A DNA stretch of 64,000 nt from Methylomicrobium sp. wino1. GTDB taxonomy: Bacteria; Pseudomonadota; Gammaproteobacteria; Methylococcales; Methylomonadaceae. The notes below the pieces were generated by a model that saw only the letters and a list, made by a program, of their open reading frames with translations, was not told the origin of the DNA and made no database searches. The stretch covers positions 2,542,001 to 2,606,000 of the forward strand of contig NZ_CP024202.1 of NCBI RefSeq assembly GCF_003932755.1, written 5' to 3'. The position numbers and the translations under genes are program-made. The stretch's first letter is position 1; the number at the start of each line of letters is the position of its first letter. This document shows, piece by piece, positions 18,009-27,899 of the stretch.

Positions 18009-18844
18009 GGCTTGCGATGGTGGCGGTTTTTTCTTTGCTAATCCATCCCGCAGAGGCGCATGGCTGGGGCGAGGATGCTACCGAAGCACGGTTATCGGCC
18101 ATGCTCGGTGGGCTTGTGCCCTCCGCTCTTTGGTTGATCTATGTCGTAGGAGCCAACCGCATCCGGCCTACAAATAACCGCCGGATGAAGTTTCATGGAG
18201 CTAGTCTTATCGCCGCCATGACGATGTTCGGCAGTACGGGCGGGTGGCTTGATAAAAGCTCGGCCCTACACATGGTTCAACACATGCTGATACTGGTCGT
18301 TATCGCCCCGCTTTATGTACTGGCTCGCCCTTTACCGCAATGGCTTGCCGCAAGCGGAGCCACGGGCATACGGCTGTGGAGGCCTTTTTTAAGGCTGAGC
18401 CGTCATCCGTTGCGGACAGGCATCCTGCAAATTTTCGTGATTGGGTTCTGGCATACGCCGGTTTTTTATAATCTGGCGTTGGCGAATCCCTGGTGGCATC
18501 TTGCCGAACATATCAGCTTCGCACTCGTCTCCGGCTTATTTTGGTGGTCGGTTTTGATAAGGCGCACCTTAACCGTCCTGCCGGCTTTATTATTGACGCT
18601 AATGTGCACCGGCATGCTCGGAGCCTTGCTGGCCTTCGCGCAAATCCCGTTCTACAACGACTTGCTCAATATTCAAGATCAACAATTGGCCGGTTTGATC
18701 ATGTGGGTACCCGGCGGTCTGCCTTATCTTGTTGCGGGTGGCTGGTGCTGTCTGCGCTTGTTTTCGGGTGAGTATACTCAGTTTTCCAAGCACAGCTTGG
18801 GGCCGACCCGTCGGAGAAGAATAGAAAAATTAGGAACCGATTAG
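17999..18844 (+). CDS. ctaG: cytochrome c oxidase assembly protein CtaG (caa3-type)
   Basis: A 281-residue membrane protein of the caa3_CtaG family, needed for assembling the copper centres of some oxidases. A signal-like first helix ends at HPAEAHGWG. Landmarks are SALHMVQHMLILVVIAPLYVLARP, RHPLRTGILQIF, FWHTPVFYNLALANPWWHLAEHISF and IQDQQLAGLIMWVPGGLPYLV. The histidine-rich loops are likely copper ligands. It overlaps the preceding small gene by ten bases and closes the operon; no terminator hairpin is obvious in the AT-rich DNA that follows. Confidence 0.88.
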   Translation: MFVRLAMVAVFSLLIHPAEAHGWGEDATEARLSAMLGGLVPSALWLIYVVGANRIRPTNNRRMKFHGASLIAAMTMFGSTGGWLDKSSALHMVQHMLILVVIAPLYVLARPLPQWLAASGATGIRLWRPFLRLSRHPLRTGILQIFVIGFWHTPVFYNLALANPWWHLAEHISFALVSGLFWWSVLIRRTLTVLPALLLTLMCTGMLGALLAFAQIPFYNDLLNIQDQQLAGLIMWVPGGLPYLVAGGWCCLRLFSGEYTQFSKHSLGPTRRRRIEKLGTD

Positions 18845-19068
18845 GAATTTGTTAGTCTCAAAAAAATTAGAGTTTCTCTTTAAAATTAACCCAGCTTTTA
18901 TAAATGTAGTGGCTACGGTCTATGTTATTGAAATAATAGGAATAAAAATAATTCTAAATTTAACTTTGTAGTGCCATTAACTTATTTTATGCATATTGTT
19001 CAATAATTTATGATCATGAAATGTTAAAGCTGGGTTGAGATCTTTCATCAAATGGCAAGGGGGGTGAC

Positions 19069-20262
19069 ATGTTAAGTTATCAATATCTCATTATTGGTGG
19101 AGGGATGACCGCTCACGGCGCGATACGCGGCATACGGACCGTAGATCCTACCGGTTCAATAGGATTGATCGGTTCGGAAACTCATCCTCCCTACAAACGT
19201 CCCCCCCTTTCCAAAGGTTTATGGCAAGGCAAGCCCCTGGAAAAAATCTGGTACAACGACGAAGAATACAATGCGACGATGCATTTGGGTCGTACCGTTC
19301 AAACTTTGGAGCTAAGCGACAAACGAGTCATCGATGACCAAGGAAGCGTTTACCATTTCGAAAAGCTGCTTTTGGCAACGGGCGGAAGCCCCGTGTGTCT
19401 TCCCTTTGGCGGCGATGACATCATCTACTTCCGCGACCTGCACGATTATCTGAAACTTCGCGCCATCGCCGATGGAAAACAGCGTTTTGCCGTGATAGGG
19501 GGCGGTTTCATAGGCTCGGAGATAGCCGCGGCGTTAGCTATGAACGACAAACAAGTCGTCATGGTCTTTCCCGAGGAAGGTATCGGAGCGCGCTTGTTTC
19601 CTAACGATCTGAATCAATTCCTGAATAAATATTACACCGACAAGGGGGTCGAAGTATTGCCGGGGCATAGTGTCACCGGACTCACGCGGCAACAGGATCG
19701 ATTGATTTTGAATGTCCGAAGCGCCGATGGAACGAATGAGCAAGATATCAAGGTCGATGCGGTAGTCGCCGGAATCGGCATCCGCCCCAATGTTAGACTC
19801 GCCGAGCAAGCTGGATTACCCGTCGATAACGGCATTGTCGTCGATGAGTTCCTGCGCGCGGGAAACCCCGACATATACGCCGCCGGCGATGTCGCCAACT
19901 TTTATAACCCAAGTTTGGATGCTCGTATTCGGTTGGAGCACGAAGACAATGCACTCTCTATGGGAAAGCATGCCGGCCGGAATATGGCAGGCGAGTCGGT
20001 CCCTTATCATCACCTTCCCTATTTTTATTCCGATCTATTTGATTTGGGCTACGAAGCCGTCGGCCGCACGGACTCCCGGTTAGAAACAATGGAGGATTGG
20101 GTCGAGCCTTATAAAAAAGGCGTGGTTTATTACCTAAAAGAGGACCGAGTACGCGGCGTGCTGTTATGGAATGTCTGGGAGTGTGTTGACGCGGCTCGCA
20201 AGCTCATTGCCGAACCCGGTCCTATTGATATTCGGGACCTGAAGGGAAGCTTTTTGAAATGA
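19069..20262 (+). CDS. FAD/NAD(P)-dependent oxidoreductase (ferredoxin-reductase/AIF type)
   Basis: A 397-residue pyridine-nucleotide-disulfide oxidoreductase-fold protein without the redox disulfide. The FAD-binding GxGxxA-type motif is YLIIGGGMTAHGAIRGI, PPYKRPPLSKGLW follows, and the NAD(P)-binding motif is FAVIGGGFIGSEIAAAL. The second FAD motif is IYAAGDVANF. The C-terminal domain of about 100 residues (YFYSDLFDLGYEAVGRTD, then RGVLLWNVWE) is like the reductase domain of AIF and ferredoxin reductases. It probably passes electrons from NAD(P)H to a small iron-sulfur protein, but no ferredoxin gene is adjacent. Confidence 0.85.
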   Translation: MLSYQYLIIGGGMTAHGAIRGIRTVDPTGSIGLIGSETHPPYKRPPLSKGLWQGKPLEKIWYNDEEYNATMHLGRTVQTLELSDKRVIDDQGSVYHFEKLLLATGGSPVCLPFGGDDIIYFRDLHDYLKLRAIADGKQRFAVIGGGFIGSEIAAALAMNDKQVVMVFPEEGIGARLFPNDLNQFLNKYYTDKGVEVLPGHSVTGLTRQQDRLILNVRSADGTNEQDIKVDAVVAGIGIRPNVRLAEQAGLPVDNGIVVDEFLRAGNPDIYAAGDVANFYNPSLDARIRLEHEDNALSMGKHAGRNMAGESVPYHHLPYFYSDLFDLGYEAVGRTDSRLETMEDWVEPYKKGVVYYLKEDRVRGVLLWNVWECVDAARKLIAEPGPIDIRDLKGSFLK

Positions 20263-20326
20263 ATTTATTCCTTTGTCAGTTTATGAGCTTCTCAATTGGG
20301 GATAAAACCGCAAAAGGAAGCATTTT

Positions 20327-20818
20327 ATGATTCATAAAGTTGAAGGTGACATTTTATTAAGCAGCGCAAGCGCCATCGTGCAAGGAGTGGGAATAAACGA
20401 TCCGATGGATAAAGGGTTGGCCTTGACGCTGCATAATCGATATCCTGAAATGCGCAAAGATTTCAATCGCTGGTGCCATCAATACAATACAAAACCCGGA
20501 GAAGCCTGGCTTTGGACCGGTCCAAATAATATTAAAATTATTAATCTGATTATTCAGGATTCTATTGATACTCATGAGTATCATTTCGGCAAAGCCACTT
20601 TAAACAATCTTAAGCATGCCTTGGATGCGCTGGTAAAAATTATTTTACATAAGAGAATAACGTCGATTGCTTTACCGAAACTCGGAACGGGGTCGGGCGA
20701 TTTGGATTGGGACGACGTCCGGCCGGTGATCGAAAACAGCCTGGGGACTATTGATATACCCGTGTATCTATATACCCGCTATTATGCTGGCCAAAAGGCC
20801 GAAGAACTAAAAACATGA
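20327..20818 (+). CDS. macro-domain (ADP-ribose-binding) protein
   Basis: A 163-residue single macro domain. Landmarks are the N-terminal VEGDILLSSASAIVQGVGIND (binding loop 1), the aromatic PGEAWLW strand, HFGKATLNNLKHALDAL, and the second loop in IALPKLGTGSGDLDWDDV. Such domains bind or hydrolyse ADP-ribose; the loop style resembles the phage Appr-1-p and DarG groups more than the MacroD group. No DarT-like toxin gene is adjacent. AGGAAGCATTTT precedes the ATG. Confidence 0.85.
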   Translation: MIHKVEGDILLSSASAIVQGVGINDPMDKGLALTLHNRYPEMRKDFNRWCHQYNTKPGEAWLWTGPNNIKIINLIIQDSIDTHEYHFGKATLNNLKHALDALVKIILHKRITSIALPKLGTGSGDLDWDDVRPVIENSLGTIDIPVYLYTRYYAGQKAEELKT

Positions 20819-21344
20819 AATCTTTACGTCAGAGCGTTAATTCAACCGGATTCTGATTAAGGATTTCGTCAAAAATAACTTCCGCATTTTACCTCCTTCC
20901 TTCTTCCGGTTGGGGTGTGGGGTATGGACAGGGAGGTTTTTTTTGACCATGTCCTAAGTTGCATCGTTGATACGACGCGTATTCGCACTTTCAATCCGTT
21001 ATTCGTCTCCTCTCGCTTTTAGCGGAGGTTCGCTAAGGAACGGGCATGAAATAAGTTACGCAACCGACGCAGGATTTTTGTTCGTATTCAAGGCGCTCAA
21101 ACAGGCGCATAGCAGGCTATGTAACTGTTTGTGCAACGATGAAGACGGACAGAAAGACCTGTCGGTTGCGTAAGTTATAAAATGTACGTTCCTAAGTAAT
21201 GGATTAAAGCAAAACGTCTATAACCATTGACCCATTTATGTTTACGAGTCAGTTGTGAAGTTTTTTGTATAGGAAATACTGAAATCGGCTGGATCTTGTC
21301 AAGATTATAGATAAATTTTTGAATGCTTAAGTGGAGAGATCATC
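20819..21344. repeat. intergenic region with small palindromic units
   Basis: No credible gene was found. The stretch holds CTTTTAGCGGAGGTTCGCTAAG near 21007-21028, GCATGAAATAAGTTACG, and two opposed CAACCGACGCAGG / GTCGGTTGCGTAAGTT segments around 21060 and 21160. Related segments occur near 27970-28000 and 56440-56620. The last 100 bases are AT-rich and include the ribosome site GTGGAGAGATC before fae. Confidence 0.55.
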
Positions 21345-21863
21345 ATGAACATGCCAAAAATCGATAAAGTATTGGTCGGTGAAGCCTTGGTAGGAAAAGG
21401 CAACGAGATGGCTCACATTGATTTGTTGATGGGGCCTCGCGGCAGTGCTGCTGAAGTCGCATTTTGTATTACGTTGACCAACCAGAAACGAGGTGACAAT
21501 GCGCTATTGGCATTGGTAGCTCCCAATCTTATGGCTAAACCTAATACCGTAATATTCAACAAAGTCGAAATCAAAAACGAAAAACAAGTGAACCAAATGT
21601 TTGGGCCAGCGGAGCGCGGCGTAGCCAAAGCCGTGGCCGATAGCGTCAAAGAAGGTGTAATACCCCTGGATGAAGCTGGAGATGTATTTATTTGCGTGGG
21701 CGTTTATATCCATTGGGATGCGCAGGATGACAATAAAATCCAGGACTGGAATTATGAGGCCGTCAAGCTGGCAATCAAGCGAGCAATCGCTGGGGAGCCG
21801 AAGCCGGCAGAAGTTATTGCTCAGGAAGATGTCATGCATCATCCGCTTGCGGCACACGACTAA
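21345..21863 (+). CDS. fae: formaldehyde-activating enzyme
   Basis: Fae catalyses condensation of formaldehyde with tetrahydromethanopterin, the first step of the H4MPT-linked formaldehyde oxidation pathway of methylotrophs. The 172-residue protein matches the family along its length: [21 protein letters not shown] contains the catalytic His region, then [21 protein letters not shown] and the [16 protein letters not shown] block. It stands alone; other H4MPT genes are not in the window. Methylotrophs often carry more than one fae copy, so this could be the main enzyme or a homologue. It is the strongest marker of a methylotrophic host. Confidence 0.95.
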   Translation: MNMPKIDKVLVGEALVGKGNEMAHIDLLMGPRGSAAEVAFCITLTNQKRGDNALLALVAPNLMAKPNTVIFNKVEIKNEKQVNQMFGPAERGVAKAVADSVKEGVIPLDEAGDVFICVGVYIHWDAQDDNKIQDWNYEAVKLAIKRAIAGEPKPAEVIAQEDVMHHPLAAHD

Positions 21864-22118
21864 TAGGCAGTAAAGTGCAATCTATAGGGCATCAATAGGC
21901 GATAGCCGTATTGCGCCGCATGTCGGGTTCTATTCATTCGGCGCATACGCTACCGCTCATGAGCCCAAGGCGGGCTGACCGAAACCGCTTTACGGGTATC
22001 GGATTGTCGGAAATTGATCAGGCGGTTTTTTGGCCGAGTGTTCAGTCATTGTTCTGAATGATCGATACAAGACAATCCATCAACAGCCGTTTCGTTTCTG
22101 CTTTTTCAAAAACATTAT

Positions 22119-22311
22119 CCTAAAAAGAGCAGTTGAGTGCCTCTAACTACCGTTCGCCCTGAGCCCCTTCGGCTACGCTCAGGAGAGCCCTGCCGAAGGA
22201 TGAGGGGTGGTTTGAGGCTTCACCAAGCTAGTGAAAGTGTTGTAGACCCTTCATGCTTCGACTTGGCTCAGCACGAACGGTCTACAACACATGCCAACTG
22301 CTCTTTTTAGG
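22119..22311. repeat. repeat family A, single-unit copy upstream of nqrA
   Basis: Bounded by CCTAAAAAGAGCAGTTG on the left and CAACTGCTCTTTTTAGG on the right. It holds one 24-base GAGCCCCTTCGGC unit and the GTAGACC/GGTCTAC palindrome. It lies within the 540-base fae-nqrA gap, ending about 97 bases before nqrA, so it is close to where the nqr promoter should be. Confidence 0.9.
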
Positions 22312-22407
22312 ATTTATGCGTTTTGAAGTCGGCGGCTTGAGTTGAAAGCCGAAGATGAGTTGAGGTATTTTAAGATCCCTTAGCAATTTTTTCAGAAGCG
22401 GGCATCG

Positions 22408-23775
22408 ATGATGATTAATATCAGAAAAGGACTGGATCTGCCTATCAAAGGCAAGCCCGAACAGATTATCAAGACCGTACCCCCACCGAAAACCGTTGCG
22501 GTACTCGGCTTCGACTCCGCCGGATTAAAGCCGCAGATGGCGGTCAAAGAGTCCGATCCGGTCATTAAAGGCCAATTGTTGTTCACCGATAAAAGAATGC
22601 CGGCGGTACGTTACACCTCGCCCGGAACCGGTTTTGTCAAAGCGGTCAATCGCGGCGAAAGGCGCGCTCTGCTGTCGGTCGTGATCGAGCTGACCGAAAG
22701 CGACGAAGAAGTTCATTTCGAGGCCTATTCCGAAGACCGGCTGAACTCTCTGAACCGCCGCCAAATAATCGACCAATTGCTGGCTTCGGGATTATGGACG
22801 GCGTTGCGCACGCGACCGTTCAACAAGACGGCCGATCCCGACACGATGCCGCACTCTCTATTTATCACGGCCATGGATACCAACCCGTTGGCGCCGGCCA
22901 TCGAGCCGATCTTAGACGGCCATGAGCGGGATTTCATCAACGGTGTGCGAATCGTCGCTCGCTTAACCGAAGGCCGCGTCTTTCTTTGCAAACATCCCAA
23001 AACGACGCTGCCCGACCTGGCTATCGAAAATCTGACTATTACGGATTTTTCAGGCCCTCATCCGGCCGGCAATGTCGGCACGCATATCCATTTTCTCGAC
23101 CCCGTCCATCTCGGCAAGACGGTGTGGCATATCGGGCTGCAGGATGTGATCGCAGTCGGGAAGTTATTCACTACCGGCCGGCTTTATGTAGACCGCATCG
23201 CGGCCTTAGCCGGCCCGTCCGTGCTGCATCCCTGCCTGATCAAGACCCGAATCGGCGCCTGTTTGGACGACCATTGCCGCGACGCGCTGATCGACGGCGA
23301 GAATCGCATCATTTCCGGCTCTGTATTGTCCGGTCACCACGCCCAAGGCGCCACGGCGTTTCTGGGCCGCTATCATCAGCAGATTTCGGTGTTGCCGGAA
23401 GACCGACAACGCAAATTATTAGGCTGGTTGAATCCCGGTCTTAGGCTCTATTCGGTCAAGAATGTCGTACTATCCAAGTTCATTCCCGGCTGCACTTATG
23501 ATTTCACGACCTCGATGCACGGCGATATCAGGGCCATCATTCCCAACGGTAATTACGAACGCGTCATGCCCATGGATTTGATGCCGTTGTTCTTGCTGCG
23601 AGCGCTGGCCGTCGAAGATATTGAAGAAGCCGAAAATCTCGGCTGTCTCGAACTGGCTGAAGAAGACTTGGCCTTATGTACCTTTGTGTGCCCATCGAAA
23701 CTGGATTTCGCGCCGTTGCTGCGCCGAAATCTGGATATGATCGAGGAAGAAACCCTGGAGCATGAATCCTTATGA
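22408..23775 (+). CDS. nqrA: Na+-translocating NADH:quinone reductase subunit A
   Basis: NqrA is the peripheral subunit at the cytoplasmic face of the sodium-pumping NADH:quinone reductase. The 455-residue length is normal. It opens with IRKGLDLPIKGKPEQ, the hallmark N-terminus, and contains VKESDPVIKGQLLF, PRVRYTSPGTG-like sequence and TAMDTNPLAPAIEPIL. GSVLSGHHAQGA and PMDLMPLFLLRALAVEDIEEAE near the C-terminus are typical. Two consecutive ATGs could start it. It overlaps nqrB by four bases (ATGA), heading the operon. Confidence 0.95.
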   Translation: MMINIRKGLDLPIKGKPEQIIKTVPPPKTVAVLGFDSAGLKPQMAVKESDPVIKGQLLFTDKRMPAVRYTSPGTGFVKAVNRGERRALLSVVIELTESDEEVHFEAYSEDRLNSLNRRQIIDQLLASGLWTALRTRPFNKTADPDTMPHSLFITAMDTNPLAPAIEPILDGHERDFINGVRIVARLTEGRVFLCKHPKTTLPDLAIENLTITDFSGPHPAGNVGTHIHFLDPVHLGKTVWHIGLQDVIAVGKLFTTGRLYVDRIAALAGPSVLHPCLIKTRIGACLDDHCRDALIDGENRIISGSVLSGHHAQGATAFLGRYHQQISVLPEDRQRKLLGWLNPGLRLYSVKNVVLSKFIPGCTYDFTTSMHGDIRAIIPNGNYERVMPMDLMPLFLLRALAVEDIEEAENLGCLELAEEDLALCTFVCPSKLDFAPLLRRNLDMIEEETLEHESL

Positions 23776-24977
23776 GCGAAGATTCCGGAAAAAAAAGCTC
23801 TCAAACTAAAAAAGACGAAGCACGGCGGATACTCGACCCGCTCTATGAGGCCGCGGGTACTTTTCTCTATACGCCGGGTACGGTTACCCGAGGCGCCCCG
23901 CATGTGCGCGACGCGATGGACATGAAACGCATGATGGTCACCGTCATCGTCGCGTTGCTGCCGACCGTCGTCATGGCTTTTTACAATACCGGCCTGCAAA
24001 TCAACCTGGCGTTGCAGCAACAAAGTATCGAACACGCTACGGGGTGGCGCGGCGCTCTACTATCTTTGCTGGGTGTCGGTCATGATCCGAACCGAATGCT
24101 GGATAACATGCTGCTGGGCGCGCTGTATTTTTTACCGGTCTATATCGTTACCGTTGTCACGGGAGGCTTTTGGGAAGTGCTGTTCGCAAGCGTCAGACAA
24201 CACGCCATCAGCGAAGGATTTTTGGTCACCAGTCTGCTGTTCGCGCTGATTCTGCCGCCCGACATTCCTTTGTGGCAGGTCATGCTCGGCATATCGTTCG
24301 GCGTGGTGATCGGTAAGGAAATTTTCGGCGGCGTCGGCATGAACATACTCAATCCGGCCCTGGTCGGACGTAGCTTTTTGTTTTTCTCTTATCCGAGAGA
24401 AATGACCGGCAATTCGATTTGGGTGCCGGTCGACGGTTACAGCCGGGCCACGCCCTTGGCGGAATTACCAGCCCCCGAGCTTGAACTGAGCGTTTCTTGG
24501 CAGGATGCCTTCTTCGGGTTCATGCCGGGCTCCATGGGCGAAACCTCGACGCTGGCCTGCCTGATCGGCGCGTTGATTCTTATTGTTAGCCGGGTCGGAT
24601 CGTGGCGTATCATGGCCGGCGTGGTTCTAGGCATGGTCGGCCTATCCTTGCTGTTTAATTATGCCGGCAGCTTATCGAACCCGATGTTTCAGGTCACGCC
24701 ACAATGGCATATCGTGTTGGGCGGGTTTGCTTTCGGCACTGTCTATATGGCCACCGATCCGGTATCGGCCGCGCATTCTCGGCCCGGTCAATACGTCTAC
24801 GGATTTCTGGTCGGCGCCTTGACAGTGCTGGTCCGAGTCATTAATCCGGGCTTTCCGGAAGGCATCATGCTGGCCATTTTATTCGGCAATGTCTTTGCGC
24901 CGACCATAGACAGGCTGTTCGTCAGCCGTCATATCCGAAAACGGTTGAGGAGGCAAACTGTCGATGCGGAAAAATAG
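23772..24977 (+). CDS. nqrB: Na+-translocating NADH:quinone reductase subunit B
   Basis: NqrB is the core membrane subunit with about ten helices, covalent FMN and the riboflavin site. The 401-residue product has the FMN-attachment motif GYSRATPLAE, putting the flavinylated threonine at about residue 227, and the helices KEIFGGVGMNILNPALVGRS and GTVYMATDPVSAAHSRPGQY typical of the family. The start overlaps nqrA and the end overlaps nqrC by fourteen bases, so translation is coupled. Everything needed for a functional subunit is visible. Confidence 0.95.
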   Translation: MSEDSGKKSSQTKKDEARRILDPLYEAAGTFLYTPGTVTRGAPHVRDAMDMKRMMVTVIVALLPTVVMAFYNTGLQINLALQQQSIEHATGWRGALLSLLGVGHDPNRMLDNMLLGALYFLPVYIVTVVTGGFWEVLFASVRQHAISEGFLVTSLLFALILPPDIPLWQVMLGISFGVVIGKEIFGGVGMNILNPALVGRSFLFFSYPREMTGNSIWVPVDGYSRATPLAELPAPELELSVSWQDAFFGFMPGSMGETSTLACLIGALILIVSRVGSWRIMAGVVLGMVGLSLLFNYAGSLSNPMFQVTPQWHIVLGGFAFGTVYMATDPVSAAHSRPGQYVYGFLVGALTVLVRVINPGFPEGIMLAILFGNVFAPTIDRLFVSRHIRKRLRRQTVDAEK

Positions 24978-25788
24978 CTTCAAAAATACCCTCCGGATCG
25001 TATTGGGCGTGAGCCTGATCTGTTCTTTATTGGTGTCCGCGACCGCGATATTGCTGCAACCGAAGCAAAAGCAAAACCAGCGACTGGACAAGATCGGAAA
25101 TATCCTAACCGTTGCGGATCTCTATGAACCCGGGATCGATATTGAAGCCGTCTACCGACAAAACATCGTACCGCAGATGATAGCGTTGGATTCAGGAGAC
25201 GTCGTAGCACCGGAAAAATTCGATGAGACTCTGAATATCGAAGCCTTCGATATTCAAACGCTGACTTCGGATCCTCGCTATAGCGCATCCGTTCCGCCTC
25301 AGTACGACAAGGCAAAAATCAAACAGCGCCCACAATACATGGCGGTCTATCGAGTCGAGACGGAACGGCGCCTGCAAAAACTAATACTGCCTATCTACGG
25401 CCGTGGATTGTGGTCGACTCTTTACGGATTTATAGCGTTGGATAAAGACCTACAAACGATTACCGGCATCACCTTTTACGAGCACAAAGAAACGCCGGGC
25501 CTCGGAGGCGAAGTCGACAATCCGCAATGGAAAAATAGCTGGAAAGGCAAGCAAGCGTTTGACGATCAAGGTCGGGTCGTGATCGAAGTCGTGAGGGGTG
25601 AAGTCGAACCCGATTCCGGCGATGCGGATCATCAAGTCTCAGGGCTCTCCGGTGCGACGATAACCAGTCGCGGAGTCAACAATCTGGTCAGATACTGGCT
25701 GGGCGAACACGGCTACGGACCCTACCTAAACGCTCTCGAACAAGCGCGTAAACAAAAGAATCTAACCGATAATAACGGACCGGAGTAA
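24964..25788 (+). CDS. nqrC: Na+-translocating NADH:quinone reductase subunit C
   Basis: NqrC carries the second covalent FMN on the periplasmic side. The 274-residue protein has one N-terminal membrane helix ([23 protein letters not shown]), the [15 protein letters not shown] block, [14 protein letters not shown], and the flavin-attachment motif [10 protein letters not shown] with the threonine at about residue 232. The length is a little above the usual 255-260. Its stop is four bases before the next ATG, which belongs to nqrE; the expected nqrD gene is absent. Confidence 0.95.
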   Translation: MRKNSFKNTLRIVLGVSLICSLLVSATAILLQPKQKQNQRLDKIGNILTVADLYEPGIDIEAVYRQNIVPQMIALDSGDVVAPEKFDETLNIEAFDIQTLTSDPRYSASVPPQYDKAKIKQRPQYMAVYRVETERRLQKLILPIYGRGLWSTLYGFIALDKDLQTITGITFYEHKETPGLGGEVDNPQWKNSWKGKQAFDDQGRVVIEVVRGEVEPDSGDADHQVSGLSGATITSRGVNNLVRYWLGEHGYGPYLNALEQARKQKNLTDNNGPE

Positions 25789-25792
25789 ATCC

Positions 25793-26404
25793 ATGCTGGA
25801 ACATTACCTGAGTCTTTTTTTGACCGCGGTTTTTATCGAAAACCTGGCCTTGGCTTTCTTTCTTGGCATGTGCACGTTTCTGGCCGTATCCGATCGACTG
25901 TCTACGGCTACCGGCCTCGGCATTGCCGTCATCGTCGTTCAGTCGATCACCGTGCCGATCAACAACTTGATTTATCAGCATGTCCTCAAGGAAAACGCGC
26001 TCGCCTGGCTCGGACTACAAGGCATAGACCTGACTTTTCTGGGGCTTTTATGCTATATCGGCGTCATAGCCGCCGTCGTGCAGATTCTCGAGATGTTTTT
26101 GGATAAATATATTCCCCGGCTCTATATTGCGCTCGGCATCTTCCTGCCGCTGATCACGGTCAATTGCGCCATCCTCGGCGGCAGCCTGTTTATGGTCGAG
26201 CGTAATTATAATTTTACCGAGAGCATCGTGTTCGGCTTCGGTACCGGAACGGGATGGGCGTTAGCCATCGTCGGGTTGGCGGGTATTCGCGAAAGAATGA
26301 AATACAGCAACGTACCCGAAGGTCTGCGAGGTCTCGGCATTACCTTCATCACGGCCGGCTTGATGGCGATGGCCTTCATGTTGTTTTCGGGCATAGAGCT
26401 CTAG
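25793..26404 (+). CDS. nqrE: Na+-translocating NADH:quinone reductase subunit E
   Basis: A 203-residue, six-helix membrane subunit. It is NqrE and not its paralogue NqrD: the start [42 protein letters not shown] and [20 protein letters not shown] are NqrE signatures. The two cysteines that ligate the intramembrane iron-sulfur centre in the known complex are kept at about positions 27 and 125. In Vibrio the other two ligands come from NqrD, whose gene normally lies between nqrC and nqrE but is missing here. Confidence 0.95.
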   Translation: MLEHYLSLFLTAVFIENLALAFFLGMCTFLAVSDRLSTATGLGIAVIVVQSITVPINNLIYQHVLKENALAWLGLQGIDLTFLGLLCYIGVIAAVVQILEMFLDKYIPRLYIALGIFLPLITVNCAILGGSLFMVERNYNFTESIVFGFGTGTGWALAIVGLAGIRERMKYSNVPEGLRGLGITFITAGLMAMAFMLFSGIEL

Positions 26405-26461
26405 CGATGCGGCCTCCCACAATGATGACATTAAGGAATATGCACAAATCAACTTCTCGAA

Positions 26462-26593
26462 ATAGTAAACTTTGTGGAGGTTCGGTGACTCGCTTGACAG
26501 GACGCCGTGAATACGTCCATGTAGGCTTGACGGCGGCTTTCCCTGCCGCCGACACCTGTCAATCGAGCCACCGAATCCCCTTTCCGATTGTTG
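26462..26593. repeat. dispersed repeat D inside the nqr operon
   Basis: GAGGTTCGGTGACTCGCTTG opens the unit, followed by ACAGGACGCCGTGAATACG and GGCTTGACGGCGGC with its inverse GCCGCCGAC, closing with CAATCGAGCCACCGAATCC. Near-identical units lie at 56473-56592 and as flanks of the composite at 28010-28460. It separates nqrE from nqrF; I see no gene in the 235-base gap. Confidence 0.85.
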
Positions 26594-26639
26594 AAGAAGT
26601 CACTTCATGCTCGTTCCTGACGACCGAACGGAGACCGGC

Positions 26640-27869
26640 ATGAGCGATACTAGCTTAATCATCATTAGCATGGCCTTGTTTACAGTCATCGTTCTACTGC
26701 TAACGCTGGTCGTGATGTTCGCCAAAGCCCGGCTGGTAGAAAAAGGCGATGCTACTCTCACGATTAACGACGATCCGGATCATAGCCTGTCCGTGCCGAT
26801 GGGCGGCAAATTGCTGGGCGCCCTAGCCGACAATGCTATCTATGTCCCTTCAGCTTGCGGCGGCCAGGGCACCTGCGGCCAATGTAAGGTCGTGATCAAA
26901 AAAGGGGGCGGCGCTATCCTGGGCACCGAGCGGGCCAAACTCAACCGGCAGCAGATCAAAGCCGGCTACCGATTGTCGTGCCAGGTTTCCGTCAAGCGCG
27001 ATATGGGCCTCGATTTGCCGCCGGAACTGTTCTCGATCCGCAACTGGCAATGCACGGTGCGTTCCAATCGCAGCGTCGCTACGTTCATCAAAGAACTGGT
27101 ATTGGAGCTGCCGCCCGGCGAAGACATGGAATTCAGGGCCGGTGGCTATGTTCAGATCAATGTGCCGCCCCATACCGTTAACTACAGCGATTTCGAAATC
27201 GAAGAACGGTTTCGGCCGGATTGGGATAAATACAAACTGTGGCAATACGTTTCCAAAGTCGACGAACCGGTCATGCGCGCCTATTCGATGGCCAACTATC
27301 CGGAAGAAAAAGGCATCATCATGTTGAATGTCCGCATATCCTCGCCGCCTCCCTCCGATCCCGACGTACCGCCCGGCAAGGTCTCGTCCTATATCTTCAG
27401 TCTGAAACCGGGCGACAAGGTCAGCATATCGGGGCCTTACGGCGAATTCTTCGCGCGGGAAACCGACAACGAAATGATCTTCGTCGGCGGCGGCTCCGGC
27501 ATGGCGCCGATGCGTTCGCATATCTTCGATCAATTGAAACGGCTGAATAGCGAACGGAAAATATCCTACTGGTACGGCGCCCGCAGTCTCGGCGAAGTAT
27601 TTTACGCCGAAGACTTCGACCGGCTGGCGCAGGAGCACGACAATTTTCGATGGATCGTCGGCTTGTCGAGCCCGCTACCCGAAGACGACTGGACGGGACC
27701 TACAGGTTTCATACACCAAATCCTGTATGACGAATATCTAAAAGACCATCCGGCCCCCGAAGACTGCGAATATTATCTATGCGGTCCGCCGGTGATGATC
27801 GATGCCGTGGTCGATATGTTGATCGATCTCGGCGTCGATTCGAAGAATATATTGTTTGATAAATTCTGA
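26640..27869 (+). CDS. nqrF: Na+-translocating NADH:quinone reductase subunit F
   Basis: NqrF is the NADH-oxidising subunit with an N-terminal membrane helix, a [2Fe-2S] domain and a ferredoxin-reductase-like FAD/NADH module. The 409-residue length is normal. The cluster ligands are in [13 protein letters not shown] and the later RLSC. The FAD motif is RAYSMANYP, and the NADH-binding part has [19 protein letters not shown] and [18 protein letters not shown] start it at the ATG at 26640 (MSDTSLIII); an upstream in-frame codon at 26607 falls in repeat-derived DNA. It is separated from nqrE by a repeat of about 130 bases, unlike the tightly packed upstream genes. Confidence 0.95.
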   Translation: MSDTSLIIISMALFTVIVLLLTLVVMFAKARLVEKGDATLTINDDPDHSLSVPMGGKLLGALADNAIYVPSACGGQGTCGQCKVVIKKGGGAILGTERAKLNRQQIKAGYRLSCQVSVKRDMGLDLPPELFSIRNWQCTVRSNRSVATFIKELVLELPPGEDMEFRAGGYVQINVPPHTVNYSDFEIEERFRPDWDKYKLWQYVSKVDEPVMRAYSMANYPEEKGIIMLNVRISSPPPSDPDVPPGKVSSYIFSLKPGDKVSISGPYGEFFARETDNEMIFVGGGSGMAPMRSHIFDQLKRLNSERKISYWYGARSLGEVFYAEDFDRLAQEHDNFRWIVGLSSPLPEDDWTGPTGFIHQILYDEYLKDHPAPEDCEYYLCGPPVMIDAVVDMLIDLGVDSKNILFDKF

Positions 27870-27899
27870 AGTTTTATAGTCATCGCAATTCAAATTTCG

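Noticed and set aside
21296..21325. TTGTCA and TTGAAT as a fae promoter
   Set aside because: The -10 match is poor and there is no supporting element; too weak to report as a feature.
26850..27638. 262-codon open frame antisense to nqrF
   Set aside because: nqrF is unmistakable on the other strand; the antisense frame is a composition effect with no homology.
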